Shown: one piece after another, positions 6,498 to 13,865 of the stretch
Layout: every line of letters begins with the position of its first letter
Position numbering within the stretch: the stretch's first letter is position 1
Assembly: GCA_034664395.1 (NCBI GenBank)
Contig: JAXDHQ010000102.1
Coordinates: 1 to 13,996, forward strand
Reading direction: 5' to 3'
DNA: 13,996 nt
Source: JAOPZW01 sp034664395
GTDB taxonomy: Bacteria; Actinomycetota; Thermoleophilia; Solirubrobacterales; Solirubrobacteraceae
Notes under the pieces: model-generated
Told to the model about the DNA's origin: nothing
The model's input: only the letters and a program-made list of their open reading frames with translations
Database searches by the model: none
Program-made: the position numbers and the translations under genes

Positions 6498-7751
6498 TCA
6501 CGCTCTGCCGGCCGACTCGCGCCCGCGTCGGGAGATCGAGTCGACCGTCACCGCCAGCAGCAGCACGCCACCGGTGATGACGAACTTCTCGCCGGAGCCC
6601 AGGCCGAGCAATCCCAGGCCGTTGTCGATCGACGCGATGACGAGCGCGCCGAGGATGGCCGACTTGACGTGGCCGCGCCCGCCGAACAGCGACGTGCCGC
6701 CGATGACCGCGGCGGCGATCGAGTACAGCAGGATCGAGCCGCCGCCGGCGCCCGTGTCGACCGAGCGCAGCCGCGAGGCGAGCACGATGCCGCCGAGCGC
6801 GGCCATCATCGAGCAGATCGCGAAGCAGGCGATTCGCACGTTGTCGACGTTGATGCCCGCGCGCCGCGCCGCCTCGGCGTTGCCGCCGACCGCGTAGACG
6901 TGACGCCCGAACCGCGTCCGGTTGAGGACGTAGGTCCAGAACATGTACAGGCCCGAGAGGACCAGCAGCACGTACGGGATGCCGCGGTCCTGGTTGCAGA
7001 CGTAGACCACCGCCAGCACGGCGACCGCCAGGCCCGCGACGCGGATGAGCAGCAGCGAGTCGGGCAGGGCCGCGAGCCCCGCCTTGCGGCGCTGCATGCG
7101 CTGGAAGCCGAGCACCCCCGCGTAGGCCGCGATCGCGACGCACCCGAGGATCCAGGCCGCGCCGGTCGAGATGAAGTTGTTCGCGAAGCCGACGAAGAAG
7201 TTGTTCTGGATGATCACGGTGCCCTTGTCGGCGATCAGCAGCAGCACGACGCCGTTCCATCCGAGCAGGCCGGCGAGCGTGACCACGAACGACGGGACGC
7301 CGACCTTCGTGATGATCAGCCCCTGCAGCACCCCGATGGCCAGTCCGGCGCCGAGGGCGAGGACGAGCGCCGGGCCCGCCGCGAACACGTTGTGGTTGTC
7401 GGGGAACGTGAGCAGGGCGACGATGACGCCCGCAACGCCGCTGACGTAGCCGACGGACAGGTCGATCTCGCCCAGCAGCAGGACGAAGACGATGCCCATC
7501 GCGATCGTGGTGATCGCCGCCGCCTGGACGATGAGGTTGACGAAGTTCCCCGCCGTCAGGAAGTTCGAGTTCTTCGTCTGGAAGATCAGCGCGATGACGA
7601 CGAGCCCGACGATGATCGGCAGCGAGCCGAGCTCGCCCGCCTTGACGCCGACCCACCAGCGCCGGGCGTAGGCGCCGAGCGATTCGCGGCCGGGAGCGGC
7701 GGCGGCCGTCGCCGAGGACGGCTCGACCGGGGCCGGAGCGGTGGCGCTCAC
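6498..7751 (-). CDS. xylH: Xylose ABC transporter permease XylH
   Basis: Membrane subunit of a ribose/xylose-type (CUT2) sugar importer, 417 residues. Strong remembered matches to E. coli XylH are AMGIVFVLLLGEIDLSVG, VPSFVVTLAGLLGWNG, RTRFGRHVYAVGGNAEAAR followed by AGINV, and AAVIGGTSLFGGRG. Hydrophobic segments from about residue 43 to 405 account for about ten membrane helices; the first 25 residues are an Ala/Pro/Ser-rich cytoplasmic tail. The start GTG overlaps the stop of the ATPase gene (GTGA), and a GGAGGTGATC almost fully complementary to the 16S rRNA end lies seven bases upstream, so translation should be strong. Works with the ATPase and XylF encoded just upstream. Confidence 0.95.
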   Translation of the reverse strand: MSATAPAPVEPSSATAAAAPGRESLGAYARRWWVGVKAGELGSLPIIVGLVVIALIFQTKNSNFLTAGNFVNLIVQAAAITTIAMGIVFVLLLGEIDLSVGYVSGVAGVIVALLTFPDNHNVFAAGPALVLALGAGLAIGVLQGLIITKVGVPSFVVTLAGLLGWNGVVLLLIADKGTVIIQNNFFVGFANNFISTGAAWILGCVAIAAYAGVLGFQRMQRRKAGLAALPDSLLLIRVAGLAVAVLAVVYVCNQDRGIPYVLLVLSGLYMFWTYVLNRTRFGRHVYAVGGNAEAARRAGINVDNVRIACFAICSMMAALGGIVLASRLRSVDTGAGGGSILLYSIAAAVIGGTSLFGGRGHVKSAILGALVIASIDNGLGLLGLGSGEKFVITGGVLLLAVTVDSISRRGRESAGRA

Positions 7752-8530
7752 GCGATCACCTCCGCGGCGTGGCCGGGGACCTTGGACAGCTTGCCCGCGG
7801 TGATCGCCTCGACGACCTGCGTCTGGGTGACGTCGGCGCGCCGGTACTCGGCCACGTTCTGGCCCAGGCGCAGCACGGTGATCGAGTCCGCCACCTCGAA
7901 GATGTCGTGCAGGTTGTGCGAGATGAGCACGACGGCGAGGCCCTGCTCGCCCAGCCGGCGCACGAGGTCGAGCACCTGTCGGGTCTGGGCCACGCCCAGG
8001 GCGGCGGTCGGCTCGTCGAGGATGACGACCCTCGAGTTCCACATGACCGCCTTGGCCACGGCGACCGACTGGCGCTGGCCGCCGGACAGCCCGGCCACGA
8101 GCTGGCGCACCGAGCGGATCGTCGTCACCGACAGCGACGACAGCGTCTCGTTGGCGCGCTTCTCCATCGTGACCTCGTCGAGCGCGCGCAGCGGCCCGGA
8201 GACCTCCTCGCGCCCGAGGTACATGTTCTGCACGACGTCGAGGTTGTCGGCCAGGGCGAGGTCCTGATAGACGACCTCGATGCCCAGGCGCGCCGCGTCC
8301 TTGGGCCCGTGGATCGTCACCGGCTCGCCGTCGAAGAACACCTCGCCGGAGTCGATCGTGTAGATCCCGGCGATGCACTTGATCAGGGTGGACTTGCCCG
8401 CGCCGTTGTCGCCGACGAGCGCCATGACCTCGCCCGCGGACACGTGGAAGTCCACCTCGTACAGGGCCTGCACGGCGCCGAAGCTCTTCGACACCCCGCG
8501 CAGCTCCAGCATTGGTGGTGTTGCGCTCAC
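7748..8530 (-). CDS. Sugar ABC transporter ATP-binding protein, single domain (XylG-like)
   Basis: Energises the xylose importer. All ABC motifs are intact: Walker A GDNGAGKST at 40-48, Q-loop Gln89 in VVYQD, signature LSGGQRQ at 148-154, Walker B VVILDEP at 168-174, and switch His205 in ISHN. The protein has 260 residues and only one nucleotide-binding domain, whereas E. coli XylG and most CUT2 ATPases have two in about 500; it must therefore work as a homodimer, like FrcA-type subunits. The frame closes with a proper stop overlapping the permease start, so this is not a truncation. The GTG start has GGAGGAG eight bases upstream. It follows xylF after a 77-base gap with a strong hairpin. Confidence 0.94.
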   Translation of the reverse strand: MSATPPMLELRGVSKSFGAVQALYEVDFHVSAGEVMALVGDNGAGKSTLIKCIAGIYTIDSGEVFFDGEPVTIHGPKDAARLGIEVVYQDLALADNLDVVQNMYLGREEVSGPLRALDEVTMEKRANETLSSLSVTTIRSVRQLVAGLSGGQRQSVAVAKAVMWNSRVVILDEPTAALGVAQTRQVLDLVRRLGEQGLAVVLISHNLHDIFEVADSITVLRLGQNVAEYRRADVTQTQVVEAITAGKLSKVPGHAAEVIA

Positions 8531-8563
8531 GCTCTCTGCTCCTCCGTTCGCTCTCTCTCCGAG

Positions 8564-8592
8564 CGGAGGCGCCGCCCCCCGCGGCGCCTCCG
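8564..8592 (-). promoter_or_regulatory. Stem-loop between xylF and the ATPase gene
   Basis: Perfect 12-bp inverted repeat (8564-8575 and 8581-8592) around a five-base loop, 15 bases after the xylF stop. Downstream RNA is purine-rich with no U-run. Stem-loops placed directly after a binding-protein gene commonly protect that part of the mRNA and lower expression of the downstream transporter subunits, giving excess binding protein. That role here is inferred from position and strength. Confidence 0.6.
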
Positions 8593-8607
8593 TCCGGTCA
8601 CGTCAGA

Positions 8608-9729
8608 TCAGATCCCCGCCTTCGTGCACAGCGGGGCGTACTTCCCGACGCACACGTCGGTGCGCTTGAGGAAGCCGTCGTCGAAGACGACCTTGACGTT
8701 GTCCTTGGTGATCGGCTGCGGGGTCAGCAGCACCGACGGAACCTCACGCGAGGTGTCGTTGGACTTGCCGTTGACGAGCCCGGCGGGCGGCGGCGAGCCC
8801 TTGACCAGAGCGATCGCGAGCTGCGAGGCGGCGTCGGCCTCCTTCTTGACCGCCTTGTAGACCGTCATGCACTGGTCGCCCGCGAGGATGTTCTGGATGC
8901 CCTGCGGCGTCGCATCCTGGCCGGTGACCGGGAGCTGCTTGAGCTTGCGCGCCTTGAGCGCCGACACCACCGAGTTGCCGAGGCCGTCGTTGGCCGCCAG
9001 CACGCCGTCGATCTTGTTGTTGGACTTCTGCAGCATCTGCTCGAAGATCGTCAGCGCCTTCTGGTTGTCCCAGTCGGGCACGGACTGGTCGGCGACCTTC
9101 TTGGCCTTGCCGGAGCTGTAGAGCGGCTTGAGGACCGAGTCGTAGCCCTGCTTGAACAGCGTGGCGTTGTTGTCGGTCGGCGAGCCGTTCAGCTCGGCGA
9201 TGTTCGGCGTGCTCACGCCGTCCTTCTGCAGGCAGTTGACGAGCCCCTGACCCTGCAGCTTGCCGACCTGCACGTTGTCGAAGGACACGTAGTAGTCGGC
9301 CTGGCCCTTGAGCGTCAGGCGGTCGTAGTCGATCACCTTCACGCCGCGCGACTTGGCATTGGCCTCGATCGCGGCGCCCGAGCCCGAGTCGAGGTTCACC
9401 AGCAGCAGGACCTTCGCCCCGTTGGTGATGAGCTGCTCGGCCTGCTGCTGCTGGGTGGACTTGTCGTTCTGGGCGTTGTCGATCGTCGACTGCACGCCGG
9501 CGGACTTGAACGCGGCCGCCAGCAGCGGACGGTCGAACGACTCCCAGCGAATCGACGACTGCGTGTCGGGCAGCAGCACCCCGACCTTGAACGACTTGCC
9601 GCCGCCGGACGACGACGACGAGCTCGACGACGACGATTTGTTGCTCGAGCCGCACGCAGCGACTCCGAACGCCAGCACGCACAACGCGCAGCCGATGGCC
9701 AGCGCGCGACGAGAGATCGGTGAGTGCAT
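8608..9729 (-). CDS. xylF: D-xylose-binding lipoprotein XylF
   Basis: Extracytoplasmic substrate-binding component of the xylose importer, 373 residues. The signal peptide ends in a lipobox VAAC, so Cys26 would be lipidated and anchor it to the outer face of the membrane. A flexible linker with ten consecutive serines (32-41) and three glycines precedes the periplasmic-binding-protein fold. Remembered matches to E. coli XylF run through the whole chain: DYDRL, YYVSFDNVQVGKLQG, GSPTDNNATLFKQG, NNKIDGVLAANDG, VTGQDATPQGI, MTVYKAVKKEA, and VPSVLLTPQPITKDNVK. The C-terminus adds a short two-cysteine extension (VCVGKYAPLC). ATG overlaps the last base of the ROK stop (TGATG), and the GGA-repeat ribosome site lies within the end of the ROK gene. 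Confidence 0.96.
   Translation of the reverse strand: MHSPISRRALAIGCALCVLAFGVAACGSSNKSSSSSSSSSSGGGKSFKVGVLLPDTQSSIRWESFDRPLLAAAFKSAGVQSTIDNAQNDKSTQQQQAEQLITNGAKVLLLVNLDSGSGAAIEANAKSRGVKVIDYDRLTLKGQADYYVSFDNVQVGKLQGQGLVNCLQKDGVSTPNIAELNGSPTDNNATLFKQGYDSVLKPLYSSGKAKKVADQSVPDWDNQKALTIFEQMLQKSNNKIDGVLAANDGLGNSVVSALKARKLKQLPVTGQDATPQGIQNILAGDQCMTVYKAVKKEADAASQLAIALVKGSPPPAGLVNGKSNDTSREVPSVLLTPQPITKDNVKVVFDDGFLKRTDVCVGKYAPLCTKAGI
9607..9636 (-). repeat. TCG codon run encoding the XylF serine linker
   Basis: Four TCG, one AGC, four TCG and one TCC codons encode ten serines. The central AGC breaks the trinucleotide tract and creates a CGAGCTCG palindrome. Such a run may vary in length between strains through slippage. 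Confidence 0.7.
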
Positions 9730-10961
9730 CACCGTGCTCCTCCTCCTCCTGTTGACTGAGACACCTGCGGTATGGGGACGGTCAGTGGGTCGTCGGCCTC
9801 GTGGCCCGCCAGGGCCAGCGCGCCCAGCAGCTCCGCGCGGTCGCCGAGCGTCCCGGCGACGACCTCGAGCTGGTCGGCGGCGGCCGGGATGGCGAAGCGC
9901 CGGACGGCCTCGCGCATGGGCTCGAGCACGAGGTCGCCCGCGGCCGACAGCTCGCCGCCGACGACGACGAGGTCGGGGTTGAGGTAGTTGCAGAGGTCGG
10001 CCACGGCGCGGCCGACGACGCGCCCGGCGTCGGCGATGACGCGCTGGCAGCCGGGGTCGCCCTCGCGGGCGAGCGCGACGAGCTCGGCGACGCTGATCGG
10101 GCCGTGCGAGCGGCGCAGCAGGTCGCACAGCGCGGGGCCGGCGACGAACGTCTCGAGACAGCCGCGGTTGCCGCAGCGGCAGATCGGGCCCTGGGGATCG
10201 ACCAGGACGTGGCCGATCTCCCCCGCCACGCCCGTCGCCCCGCGGAACGGGCGCCCGCCGAAGACGAGCCCGGCGCCGATGCCGGCCGACAGGCGCAGGT
10301 AGGCCATGACGTGGGTGCCGCGGCCGGCGCCGAAGGTCGACTCGCCCAGCGCGCCGACGTTGGCGTCGTTGTCGACGTAGACCGGCAGGCCGAGGCGGCG
10401 CTCCATCTCGGCGGCCGGGTCGAGCCCGACCCAGCCGGGCAGGATCGCCTGCGACAGCACCATGCCGCTCTCGCGGTCGATCGGCCCGGGCAGTCCCATC
10501 CCGGCGGCGAGCACGCGGCCGCCCTCGATCCCGGCCTCGTCGAGGAGCTCGCCGGCCATCTGCGCGGCGGCGTCGAGCGCCTCGCGGGCGGCGGTGTCGA
10601 CCTCGACCTCCACGTAGCCCTCGGCCAGGACGGTGTACGAGAGGTCGGCGACGGCCACGCGCAGGTGGCCGTGGCCGAAGTCCATGCCGAGCACGGCGCC
10701 GGCCGAGCGGTCGAGCGCGACGAGCACCGGCGGCCGCCCGCCCTGCGGGCCTCCCGAGGCGACGCCGTCGGGTGCGCGCTCGGTGACGAGGCCGGCGGCC
10801 TGGAGGTCGGCGACCAGGCTCGACACCGTCGAGCGACTGAGCCCGGTCTGGCGGGCGATGTCGGCGCGGCTCACGGCGCCCTTCAGGCGAAGCGCGTCGA
10901 CGACGCGCAGGCGGTTGCGCTCGCGGAGCGACTCCAGCGACCCGGTGCGGAGGGGACCCAC
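9729..10961 (-). CDS. ROK-family transcriptional repressor, XylR-like
   Basis: 410 residues with an N-terminal winged helix-turn-helix (about 18-62; SRADIARQTGLSRSTVSSLV) fused to a ROK sugar-binding domain. The ROK part shows LGMDFGHGHLRVAVAD, the GLPGPID loop, VDNDANVGALGE (196-207), and the signature with zinc ligands His251, Cys261, Cys263 and Cys268 (GEIGH then CRCGNRGCLE). ROK repressors of this layout leave DNA when a sugar binds. As the first gene of the xylose operon it probably represses its own promoter and the whole operon, with xylose as likely inducer. The GTG start has either GAGGG eight bases upstream or a leaderless promoter. The C-terminal Gly tail (TGGGGAR) is written in codons that also form the xylF ribosome site. 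Confidence 0.93.
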   Translation of the reverse strand: MGPLRTGSLESLRERNRLRVVDALRLKGAVSRADIARQTGLSRSTVSSLVADLQAAGLVTERAPDGVASGGPQGGRPPVLVALDRSAGAVLGMDFGHGHLRVAVADLSYTVLAEGYVEVEVDTAAREALDAAAQMAGELLDEAGIEGGRVLAAGMGLPGPIDRESGMVLSQAILPGWVGLDPAAEMERRLGLPVYVDNDANVGALGESTFGAGRGTHVMAYLRLSAGIGAGLVFGGRPFRGATGVAGEIGHVLVDPQGPICRCGNRGCLETFVAGPALCDLLRRSHGPISVAELVALAREGDPGCQRVIADAGRVVGRAVADLCNYLNPDLVVVGGELSAAGDLVLEPMREAVRRFAIPAAADQLEVVAGTLGDRAELLGALALAGHEADDPLTVPIPQVSQSTGGGGAR

Positions 10962-10968
10962 GGACGCG

Positions 10969-10998
10969 ACCCTCTCGCACTTCAGATCGGTTTGTCAA
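10969..10998 (-). promoter_or_regulatory. Putative promoter of the xylose operon
   Basis: On the minus strand an exact TTGACA -35 box (10998-10993) is followed 18 bases later by a weak -10 candidate GAGGGT (10974-10969), then seven bases and the ROK GTG at 10961, the same spacing seen before the DeoR gene. The alternative is that TATAAA at 11026-11021 is the -10 box and GAGGG is a ribosome site; no good -35 box precedes that TATAAA. Either start would put the inverted repeat at 10989-11013 over or next to the promoter. Confidence 0.4.
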
Positions 10999-11013
10999 GA
11001 GCCCGCACGAACC
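10989..11013. promoter_or_regulatory. Candidate ROK repressor operator
   Basis: Imperfect inverted repeat GGTTTGT - 11 bases - ACGAACC (six of seven positions pair). One arm overlaps the TTGACA -35 box, and the whole element lies between the two possible promoter start regions. Position just before an autoregulated ROK gene fits an operator; the sequence alone does not prove binding. Confidence 0.45.
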
Positions 11014-11054
11014 AACGGCATTTATACCGCTCGTTCGACCGAGTTCCGGCAGAA

Positions 11055-11588
11055 CTAGCCGACGATGCCGCCGGCCTCGCGGACCTCGTCGAGCGCCTGG
11101 CGCGAGCCCTCGGGGTCGATCCCCCTCGACCCGGCGACGTCGAGCGTGACGTCGAAGCCCTCGCGCAGCGCGTCGAGCGCCGTCGCGCGGACGCAGTAGT
11201 CGGTCGCGAGCCCGGCCACCGTGACCCGATCGATGCCGCGCTCGCGCAGCAGCGTCGCCAGGTCGGTGCCGTCGAAGCCCGAGTAGCCCTCGGTGGCCGG
11301 GTCGCGCCCCTTGTCGACGACGACGTCGACCGCGGTCGCGTCGAGCGCCGGGTGCAGTTCGGCGCCCGCGGTCCCGGCGACGCAGTGCTCGGGCCACGGG
11401 CCGCCCTGGGCGACGAAGGACGAGTGGTCGGACGGGTGCCAGTCGCGCGTGGCGACGACGAGGTCGAAGTCCCCGGACCCGGCCAGCGCGTTGAGGCGCT
11501 CGGCCGCGGTGTCGCCGTCGGGCACGGCGAGCGCGCCGCCGGGGGTGAAGTCGTTCTGGAAGTCGACGATGACGAGGGCCGCGGGCAT
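11055..11588 (-). CDS. pncA: Nicotinamidase / pyrazinamidase
   Basis: Hydrolyses nicotinamide to nicotinic acid and ammonia for NAD salvage in the cytoplasm; also the enzyme type that activates pyrazinamide. 177 residues, slightly short for PncA (about 185). Catalytic triad visible: Asp9 in VIVDFQNDF, Lys93 in VVDKGRD, Cys132 in ATDYCVRAT. Metal ligands Asp49, His51 and His55 lie in RDWHPSDHSSF, and GLATDYC holds the isochorismatase-family loop. The ATG is five bases after the TetR stop, with no strong ribosome site of its own, so it is probably translated by coupling. It is the last gene of the right-hand operon; a 93-base gap separates it from the ROK gene. Confidence 0.95.
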   Translation of the reverse strand: MPAALVIVDFQNDFTPGGALAVPDGDTAAERLNALAGSGDFDLVVATRDWHPSDHSSFVAQGGPWPEHCVAGTAGAELHPALDATAVDVVVDKGRDPATEGYSGFDGTDLATLLRERGIDRVTVAGLATDYCVRATALDALREGFDVTLDVAGSRGIDPEGSRQALDEVREAGGIVG

Positions 11589-11593
11589 GGCGG

Positions 11594-12190
11594 CTAGCGG
11601 TAGTGCTCGGCCGCCGCCTCGACGGCGCCCGTGAGCGCGCGGATCAGCAGGTCGCGCAGCTCGGCGCGCGCGAGGTCGCGGCGCTCGAGCCAGTCGAGGC
11701 TCGCCGCCTCGGCGAAGCCGACCCAGCCGCGCACGGCGATCCGCACCGCGGGCGCGACCGGCCCGTCGAGCGGCAGGTCGTCGAGGATGCGGTTGGCCAT
11801 CGCGGCGCGCACGCCCTCGACCACGCCGGCCACCTCGGGATCGGAGCCGATGCCCGCGCGCAGCACGGTCGCGTACCCGCGCGCGTGCGTCTCGACGTAC
11901 TCCAGGTAGCGGTCCAGGCCGGCCGACAGGCGCGCGAGCGGCGCGAGCCCGGCGTCGGTCTCGGTGACGTCGATCATCTCGTCGGCCGAGTGGCGCACGA
12001 CCGCGACGTAGAAGTCGCGCTTGCTCGGGAAGTAGTGGTAGAGCAGGCCCTTCGAGATGCCCGCCGCCGCGGCGATGTCGTCGATCGAGACCTCGTCGAA
12101 CGGCCGCTCGCTGAACATCTCGACCCCGAGCGCCACGAGCTGCTCGCGGCGGGCGTCGGTGCTCAGGCGGGCGCGGCGGGCGGTGGCCAT
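11594..12190 (-). CDS. TetR-family transcriptional regulator
   Basis: 198 residues, typical of the family. The N-terminal helix-turn-helix is clear (about 15-60): REQLVALGVEMFSERPFDEV, then IDDIAAAAGISKGLLYHYFP and SKRDFYVAVV. The C-terminal helical ligand domain (about 70-195) has no recognisable subfamily signature, so the inducer cannot be named. ATG lies inside the end of the membrane-protein gene (28-base overlap) and five bases separate its stop from pncA, giving one transcript. The 17-bp palindrome before the membrane-protein gene is the obvious candidate operator, which would make the operon autoregulated. Confidence 0.93.
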   Translation of the reverse strand: MATARRARLSTDARREQLVALGVEMFSERPFDEVSIDDIAAAAGISKGLLYHYFPSKRDFYVAVVRHSADEMIDVTETDAGLAPLARLSAGLDRYLEYVETHARGYATVLRAGIGSDPEVAGVVEGVRAAMANRILDDLPLDGPVAPAVRIAVRGWVGFAEAASLDWLERRDLARAELRDLLIRALTGAVEAAAEHYR

Positions 12191-13830
12191 GGCCGTGCCA
12201 CGGTAGCGCGGGTGCGGGCGCCGTCGCGCGGCTCGGCCAGGCCGAGCGCCCACGCCAGCAGCGCCAGCCACAGCGCCACGATCACGGCGAGGACCGCGTA
12301 GGCCGAGGTGGTCAGCCACGCCGGGCCGCCGCGCGCCTCGCGCTGCAGCAGGCGGGTGTCGGAGACCATCGCTCCGGCGCGGGCGCGCGCCGGGATGCCG
12401 GGGCGCCCGCTCTGGGGCGACGGCGGCAGGTACACCGGCAGCGCCATCAGGTGCGAGCCCTTGGCCAGGCGCAGCATCGTCTTCCAGTTGCCCCCGACCG
12501 GGACGGGCCGCTCGCTCTCGTAGCGCCCGGGTCCGACGCGGCGCAGCGCCGTGAGCTGACGGGTGCGTCCCGGCGTGCGGCCCTGCCACGAGATGACCTC
12601 GAACCACTGGTTGCCGCGCGCCGCGTCGGGCGGGTCCAGGCGGACGGCGACGTTCGCCTCGCCGGGCCCGGCCGGCGTCGGGACGATCGCCGCGCGCGTG
12701 CCGTCGCCGCCGGCGCGCGGCAGGGGAGCGAGGAGCGCGACGATCGCCGCCGCCCCGGCCGCCACCACGGCGCGCGCCGGGATGCGCGGCAGGCCGGCGC
12801 GCTCGGAGCCGGGCATGGCCAGGCTCTGGCTCATCCGCGCGCCGAGCACGCTGCCCGCCAGCGCCGCGGCCAGGCTCAGCCCGATGGCCGGCGCGAGCAT
12901 CGAGGCCGGCCACGGGTGCGCCATCCACACGTGGCTCCAGCCCCATTCGGCCGCCAGGCCGACCGTGCCGATGCCCACGCCGCTGAGCAGCGCGAAGCGC
13001 AGCGGGCGCCGGCCGGCGACGAGCGCGGCGGCCTCGACCGCCAGCGCCTCGGCGACGTAGAGCGGGAAGTGCGGCGTCGTGTAGCCGGCGACGACGCCGA
13101 CGAAGATCGCCAGCGCGCCGCGGATGGCGAAGAACATGAGCAGTGCCTTGAGCGCGCCCCAGCGCCCGAGGATCGAGCGCGCGCACACCAGCGCGACGCC
13201 GGCGGCGAAGGCGATGAGGACCGGCTGGTAGAGGAGCTGGAACTGGGGCACGCCGAAGTCGAACTCGGCCTGGAACGTGGAGAGGCCGATGAGGAGCGCC
13301 CCCGCGACGCGGAGCTGGCCGCGGCGAGAGATCGAGCGCGGGCGCCCGAGCTCGAAGCCCTCGCGCATGACCATCCACATGCCCAGCGTGCTCACGCCGG
13401 CGCCGCCGATCATGAACAGGTGCGTCGGGCCCCAGAGGGTGACGTCCTCCCCGAAGAGCGCGTGCCAGACCGCGTCGAGCGGGAAGCCGACGAGCGCGAT
13501 CCCGCCGCAGACGAGCATCACGATGCCGCCCGGGCTCATGCGCAGGCCGATCAGCGGCAGCCGCCGCCACGTGCGCCCGACCGGCCCGCGCATCGCGCCG
13601 TGCAGCAGCGCGGCGATGACGATCCCCTGCAGCCCGGCGACGATCAGCAGGTGCGGGATCGTCAGCACGCCGCTGTCGCGGCCGTGATCGATGTGGTAGC
13701 CGACGTCCCAGTACATGCCGAGGACGGCGACCTGCAGCGCGACGCCGGCGAGCAGCACCGGCGCGATGTAGCGGGCGGGAAGCCCCGAGACGCGCTCCTG
13801 GTAGCGGAGCACCCGATGTGCGAGCTGCAT
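12163..13830 (-). CDS. Multi-pass membrane protein with duplicated His/Asp motif, function unknown
   Basis: 555 residues that I cannot assign to a named family. Residues 22-370 hold about ten hydrophobic helices, then an extracytoplasmic segment (about 375-500) and a last helix (about 508-530) before a short Pro/Ala-rich tail. Two stretches share the pattern D-x3-H-x3-G-x-D-x7-H-L with identical spacing: D42/H46/G50/D52/H60 and D119/H123/G127/D129/H137. More charged or His-containing spots in the membrane part are TTPHFPLY with E261 and E266, and EWGWSHVWMAHPWP (295-308). The extracytoplasmic part (VGPGRYESERPVPVGGNWKT) resembles YtkA/FixH-type beta domains, which hints at metal or redox work; this is inference. 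ATG at 13830 is chosen for its AGGAGG nine bases upstream; an in-frame ATG at 13881 lies inside the operator palindrome. First gene of the TetR-pncA operon. Confidence 0.85.
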   Translation of the reverse strand: MQLAHRVLRYQERVSGLPARYIAPVLLAGVALQVAVLGMYWDVGYHIDHGRDSGVLTIPHLLIVAGLQGIVIAALLHGAMRGPVGRTWRRLPLIGLRMSPGGIVMLVCGGIALVGFPLDAVWHALFGEDVTLWGPTHLFMIGGAGVSTLGMWMVMREGFELGRPRSISRRGQLRVAGALLIGLSTFQAEFDFGVPQFQLLYQPVLIAFAAGVALVCARSILGRWGALKALLMFFAIRGALAIFVGVVAGYTTPHFPLYVAEALAVEAAALVAGRRPLRFALLSGVGIGTVGLAAEWGWSHVWMAHPWPASMLAPAIGLSLAAALAGSVLGARMSQSLAMPGSERAGLPRIPARAVVAAGAAAIVALLAPLPRAGGDGTRAAIVPTPAGPGEANVAVRLDPPDAARGNQWFEVISWQGRTPGRTRQLTALRRVGPGRYESERPVPVGGNWKTMLRLAKGSHLMALPVYLPPSPQSGRPGIPARARAGAMVSDTRLLQREARGGPAWLTTSAYAVLAVIVALWLALLAWALGLAEPRDGARTRATVARPWPPPAAPA

Positions 13831-13865
13831 GTGACGACGCCTCCTGACCGATTGGGTCCGGCGAC

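Noticed and set aside
6423..8267. Long plus-strand open frame of 614 codons opposite the transporter genes
   Set aside because: Composition-driven shadow: low-complexity Arg/Asp/Glu-rich translation, opposite well-supported xylH and ATPase genes.
9607..9636. Trinucleotide repeat considered as a CRISPR-like or phase-variable tract
   Set aside because: It is a coding serine linker after a lipobox, common in actinobacterial lipoproteins, without spacers or evidence of frameshift.
10995..11021. Eight-codon leader peptide (MPLVRAGS) before the ROK gene
   Set aside because: No ribosome site, no codon run linked to regulation, and it sits on the operator-promoter region; short frames like this arise by chance.
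9801..11597. Plus-strand open frame of 598 codons across the ROK and pncA genes
   Set aside because: Antisense shadow of two recognised genes and their gap; translation lacks any domain and is typical of high-GC artefacts.
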